A DNA stretch of 8,895 bases from Erysipelotrichaceae bacterium (GTDB taxonomy: Bacteria > Bacillota_I > Bacilli_A > Erysipelotrichales > Erysipelotrichaceae), in assembly GCA_003510215.1 (NCBI GenBank), contig DOKQ01000042.1:1-8895 (forward strand), given 5' to 3'. The notes under the pieces were generated by a model that did not search any database, was not told where the DNA came from, and saw nothing but the letters and a program-made list of their open reading frames with translations. Made by a program: the position numbers and the translations under genes. Below, piece by piece: positions 6,514 through 8,895 of the stretch; the first letter of the stretch is position 1; each line of letters starts with the position of its first letter.

Positions 6514-6542
6514 ATTGTAACATAAAATTTCTTATAAAACAA
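6514..6542 (-). promoter_or_regulatory. Sigma-A-type promoter of the CPBP gene
   Basis: On the minus strand, TTGTTT (6542-6537), a 17-base spacer, and TACAAT (6519-6514) with an upstream TG (extended -10 TGtTACAAT). It is placed 26 bases before the CPBP ATG. The -35 hexamer is also the U-run of the oppC terminator. Confidence 0.7.
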
Positions 6543-6560
6543 AACGAGCCGAAGCTCGTT
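6531..6560 (-). terminator. Terminator after oppC with UUCG tetraloop
   Basis: On the minus strand a perfect 7-bp stem AACGAGC / GCTCGTT (6543-6560) closes a TTCG tetraloop, an especially stable loop, and is followed by TTGTTTTAT. It starts 3 bases after the oppC stop codon and so marks the 3' end of the opp transcript. Confidence 0.9.
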
Positions 6561-6563
6561 GAA

Positions 6564-7418
6564 CTAATCTTTTAACTTAGGATCCAGTGCATCACGAAGA
6601 CCATCGCCAAGTAAGTTTAATGATAGTATGGTAATCATAATGGCCAATCCCGGAAATGTTGTCATATGAGGGAAATCTCGAATGTAGTGACGCCCGGCAT
6701 TGAGCATGGCACCCCATTCAGGACGTGGCGCTTCAATTCCCAAACCGATGAAGCCAAGTCCTGCAGCCGCAAGAATCGCACCCGCAACACCCAGTGTTGA
6801 CTGAACAATGATGGGTGCCATCGTGTTAGGAATCAGATGCTTAAGGATAATTTTACTTGTTCTTGTTCCAACAGCCTTCGCTGCCTCCACAAACTGTAAT
6901 TCCTTCAGTGAAAGAACACTCGCACGAACGATACGGGCATAAGAAGGAATCGAACCAATCCCAACCGCAATCATCACATTCCGAAGTCCTCCACCTAAAG
7001 TAGCCACAATCGATATAGCCAATAAAGTTCCAGGAATTGCCAGCATAATGTCCATCATACGCATGAGAATGGTATCAATCCATCCCCCAACATAACCTGC
7101 GATTGCCCCAATGGTTCCACCGACTAACAGCGCAATCGATACCGAAATGATTCCTACCTGAAGTGAAACACGTGATCCGTAAACTACACGAGTAAAGATG
7201 TCTCTTCCAAAATTATCTGTACCAAACCAATAGGTAGAGTTCGGCTTTTGCAAAGCAGCCTCGAAGTTTTGCTGAGAATAGGTAAAAGGAGCAATATAAT
7301 CCGCAAAAATGGCTACCAGGATTAAAAAGACGATGACAATCAATCCAAGTACTGCCATCTTATTTCGTCGAAGCCGCTGCCAAACCTCAATCCATGGCCC
7401 CGTTCTTTTTTCATTCAT
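6564..7418 (-). CDS. oppC: Peptide/nickel-type ABC transporter permease OppC/DppC
   Basis: A 284-residue inner-membrane permease of the OppC/DppC family, one half of the channel of a peptide-type importer. It has an N-terminal OppC_N region with a first helix at about 22-45, the family segment FGTDNFGRDIFTRVVYGSR (65-83), and a BPD_transp_1 domain. The EAA loop that contacts the ATPase is at about 175-200 (VEAAKAVGTRTSKIILKHLIP at 177-197), followed by GLGFIGLG (220-227). The start is ATG 7418: AGGAGGAG ends 7 bases upstream and overlaps the oppB stop TAG. The TTG at 7424 directly abuts that site and is rejected. It is the last gene of the visible unit. The transported substrate cannot be told from permease sequence, so the symbol denotes family only. 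Confidence 0.93.
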   Translation of the reverse strand: MNEKRTGPWIEVWQRLRRNKMAVLGLIVIVFLILVAIFADYIAPFTYSQQNFEAALQKPNSTYWFGTDNFGRDIFTRVVYGSRVSLQVGIISVSIALLVGGTIGAIAGYVGGWIDTILMRMMDIMLAIPGTLLAISIVATLGGGLRNVMIAVGIGSIPSYARIVRASVLSLKELQFVEAAKAVGTRTSKIILKHLIPNTMAPIIVQSTLGVAGAILAAAGLGFIGLGIEAPRPEWGAMLNAGRHYIRDFPHMTTFPGLAIMITILSLNLLGDGLRDALDPKLKD

Positions 7419-7430
7419 AAACAACTCCTC

Positions 7431-8360
7431 CTACTTATACTGCGCACGGATGCGTGGATCCAAGAATGCATATAATATATCCACCCCAAGATTGATAACA
7501 CTAAACGTAAAGGCAAAGACCAGTACCCCACCTTGAACAATCATCATGTCTCGACGTTGAATACTTTCAACCATGAGTCTTCCAACACCATTAATACTAA
7601 AGATGGACTCTGTTAATACAGCACCGCCGAGTAAAAAACCAAACTGCAACCCAATGACCGTCACAACTGGGATAAGCGCATTTCGTAAAGCATGTCGATT
7701 AATGACCAGCCACTCCCCTAATCCTTTTGATCGAGCCGTTCTGATGTAATCCTGACGATATACTTCAAGCATGCTCGACCGGGTCATACGGGCAATAACA
7801 GCCATTGAACCTGTACCAAGTGCAAACGCAGGCATAATCATCTGCTGCCATGTGTCAAATCCTGAAGATGGAAGCCATCTTAAAGTAACCGAGAACAAAA
7901 GGATCAACAGGATCCCTTGCCAGAACACTGGCATAGACACTCCAACCAAAGCAAAGAACATGGTAATATTATCCAACCATGAATATTGTTTTGTGGCAGA
8001 GATAATACCTACAGGTATGCCGATGAGCATGGCCAAACCAATCCCAAGACCAGCTAACTTTAACGTATTTGGATAACGTGTGAGAATCTCATTGGCAACC
8101 GGACGTTTTGACACATAGGATCTGCCTAAGTCCTGATTGACAACTACATTCGTGATGTATCGACCATACTGAATCAGAAAAGGATCATTTAAACCCAACT
8201 CATCTCTTAACTGATCAATTTGATCTTGTGTTGCTGTTTCACCCAACATGGTTCGAGCAGGATCTCCAGGTGCAAAATGCATCATTGAAAAAACGATGAA
8301 TGATACACCGATTAATACAGGAATCAGTAATAGTACTCTACGTAATATGTATTTTATCAT
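7431..8360 (-). CDS. oppB: Peptide/nickel-type ABC transporter permease OppB/DppB
   Basis: A 309-residue membrane permease of the OppB/DppB family, partner of the downstream OppC. The N-terminus has the typical basic start and first helix (about 9-27), then FAPGDPA (29-35), an extracytoplasmic segment with LGLNDPFLIQYGRYI (55-69) and DLGRSY (77-82). Further helices follow, with the EAA loop at about 205-231 (DYIRTARSKGLGEWLVINRH at 204-223). It ends with DPRIR (301-305), usual for the family. The start is ATG 8360, with AAGAAGGGG about 10 bases upstream, acceptable but weaker than the oppC site. It is separated from oppA by 73 bases containing a strong hairpin, and from oppC by 12 bases. Confidence 0.93.
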   Translation of the reverse strand: MIKYILRRVLLLIPVLIGVSFIVFSMMHFAPGDPARTMLGETATQDQIDQLRDELGLNDPFLIQYGRYITNVVVNQDLGRSYVSKRPVANEILTRYPNTLKLAGLGIGLAMLIGIPVGIISATKQYSWLDNITMFFALVGVSMPVFWQGILLILLFSVTLRWLPSSGFDTWQQMIMPAFALGTGSMAVIARMTRSSMLEVYRQDYIRTARSKGLGEWLVINRHALRNALIPVVTVIGLQFGFLLGGAVLTESIFSINGVGRLMVESIQRRDMMIVQGGVLVFAFTFSVINLGVDILYAFLDPRIRAQYK

Positions 8361-8392
8361 ATTGATCGAACCCCTTCTTTTAAAGCCAAATA

Positions 8393-8417
8393 AGGGTCAT
8401 ATGTTTCATATGACCCT
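8393..8417 (-). promoter_or_regulatory. oppA-oppB intercistronic hairpin
   Basis: A perfect 11-bp inverted repeat, AGGGTCATATG / CATATGACCCT, around a 3-base loop, 16 bases after the oppA stop. In the direction of transcription it is followed by TATTTGGCTTT, not a clean U-run. It therefore looks like a partial terminator or a 3' mRNA-stabilising stem. Such structures commonly leave more binding-protein than permease message; that effect here is inferred. Confidence 0.75.
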
Positions 8418-8433
8418 CATAGTTGAGTCTTCG

Positions 8434-8895
8434 TTATTCTCCAAAAGAGACAGTAGCTAATTGGTGGTGACCGGCAGGATGTTGAACAAACCCGCGAACA
8501 CTCTTATGTGTTCCAGCAAGGTTTTCACCCGTCCATGTAAAGATCCAAGGAGCATCATCACGAATGATTTCCTGAGCTTCACGGTATGCAGCAAGACGTG
8601 CATTCTGATCTGCTGTTGTACGACCTAAATCAAGTAAACGGTCAACTTCGTCGTTTCCGTAGAATGTACGGTTACCAGCTGTACCTTTAGCCGAACTGTG
8701 GAACAATGCATATAGACCATAGTCAGCATCAGCAGTAACAGTTGTCCATCCCAGAATAAACATATCATGTTCACCAGCAGCTGTATCAGCCAGGTATTTT
8801 GTCCATTCAACGATTTCAATCGTTACAACGATTCCAACTTCAGCAAGTTGGTCCTGAACGATTTCAGCGATATCCATACGTTGTTGGTTTTCATT
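8434..8895 (-). CDS. oppA: Peptide-type ABC transporter substrate-binding protein OppA/DppA, C-terminal part
   Basis: Only the last 153 residues are visible; the open frame runs off the window end with no start, signal peptide or lipobox seen. The Met at 8877 is internal. The visible part is the C-terminal portion of a family 5 extracellular solute-binding protein (SBP_bac_5): an amphipathic stretch AEIVQDQLAEVGI, then EIVEWTKYL, a DMFILGW segment, a YGLYALFHS segment and a closing FVQHPAGHHQL. These proteins are usually lipoproteins of about 500-600 residues that capture peptides or similar ligands outside the membrane and deliver them to OppBC. It is the first visible gene of the unit, upstream of oppB. 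Confidence 0.92.
   Translation of the reverse strand, partial: NENQQRMDIAEIVQDQLAEVGIVVTIEIVEWTKYLADTAAGEHDMFILGWTTVTADADYGLYALFHSSAKGTAGNRTFYGNDEVDRLLDLGRTTADQNARLAAYREAQEIIRDDAPWIFTWTGENLAGTHKSVRGFVQHPAGHHQLATVSFGE

Noticed and set aside
6489..6542. 18-residue N-terminal extension of the CPBP protein from TTG
   Set aside because: It lies within the oppC terminator and the gene's own promoter.
7419..7424. TTG start for oppC
   Set aside because: It directly abuts the AGGAGGAG ribosome binding site, leaving no spacer; ATG 7418 is well placed.
8361..8433. Riboswitch or full terminator between oppA and oppB
   Set aside because: Only a simple hairpin is present; there is no U-run and no multi-stem aptamer-like structure in the 73 bases.
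8625..8819. Alternative frame inside oppA
   Set aside because: Out-of-frame shadow of the solute-binding protein with no family features.

Overview
The window reads as chromosomal DNA of a low-GC Gram-positive bacterium (Bacillota-type). It is AT-rich, has strong AGGAGG-type ribosome binding sites and compact intrinsic terminators, and its genes end at TAA, TAG and TGA, so the standard bacterial code applies. An Erysipelotrichia-like host would fit the gene content, but that is a guess from style, not a demonstrated assignment. Gene density is high, the longest non-coding gap is about 120 bases, and no RNA genes, insertion sequences, CRISPR arrays or phage genes were seen.

Left end (1-594): the 5' two fifths of a DEAD-box RNA helicase gene on the minus strand. 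It breaks exactly where the DEAD motif should begin, because bases 1-131 form an almost perfect fold-back inverted repeat. This looks like a contig-end chimera more than biology. Bases 595-2186 (minus) hold a translationally coupled pair: a DUF3784-type small membrane protein and a Ste24-like M48 zinc protease. Divergent from this pair (2283-2717, plus) is a small membrane protein with a C-terminal zinc ribbon. The two promoters form a mirror-image pair.

Middle (2736-5552): a YeiH-family membrane transporter (minus) lies divergent from a 559-residue NERD nuclease-superfamily 1 helicase fusion (plus). The fusion gene is the window's best candidate for an unusual nucleic-acid function such as defence or repair, but it is solitary and no known defence partner lies beside it. 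A CPBP (Rce1-like) intramembrane protease with an N-terminal zinc ribbon follows on the minus strand, 5550-6488.

Right end (6531-8895, minus): a peptide-type ABC importer segment, transcribed oppA (C-terminal part only), oppB, oppC, then a UUCG-loop terminator. A perfect 11-bp hairpin sits between oppA and oppB and probably sets a high binding-protein to permease ratio. No ATPase genes are present, so they must lie upstream of oppA, beyond the window, or elsewhere. The oppC terminator shares bases with a well-formed promoter for the CPBP gene. The window thus carries relatives of both classical CAAX-protease types (Ste24-like and Rce1-like), in separate transcription units.
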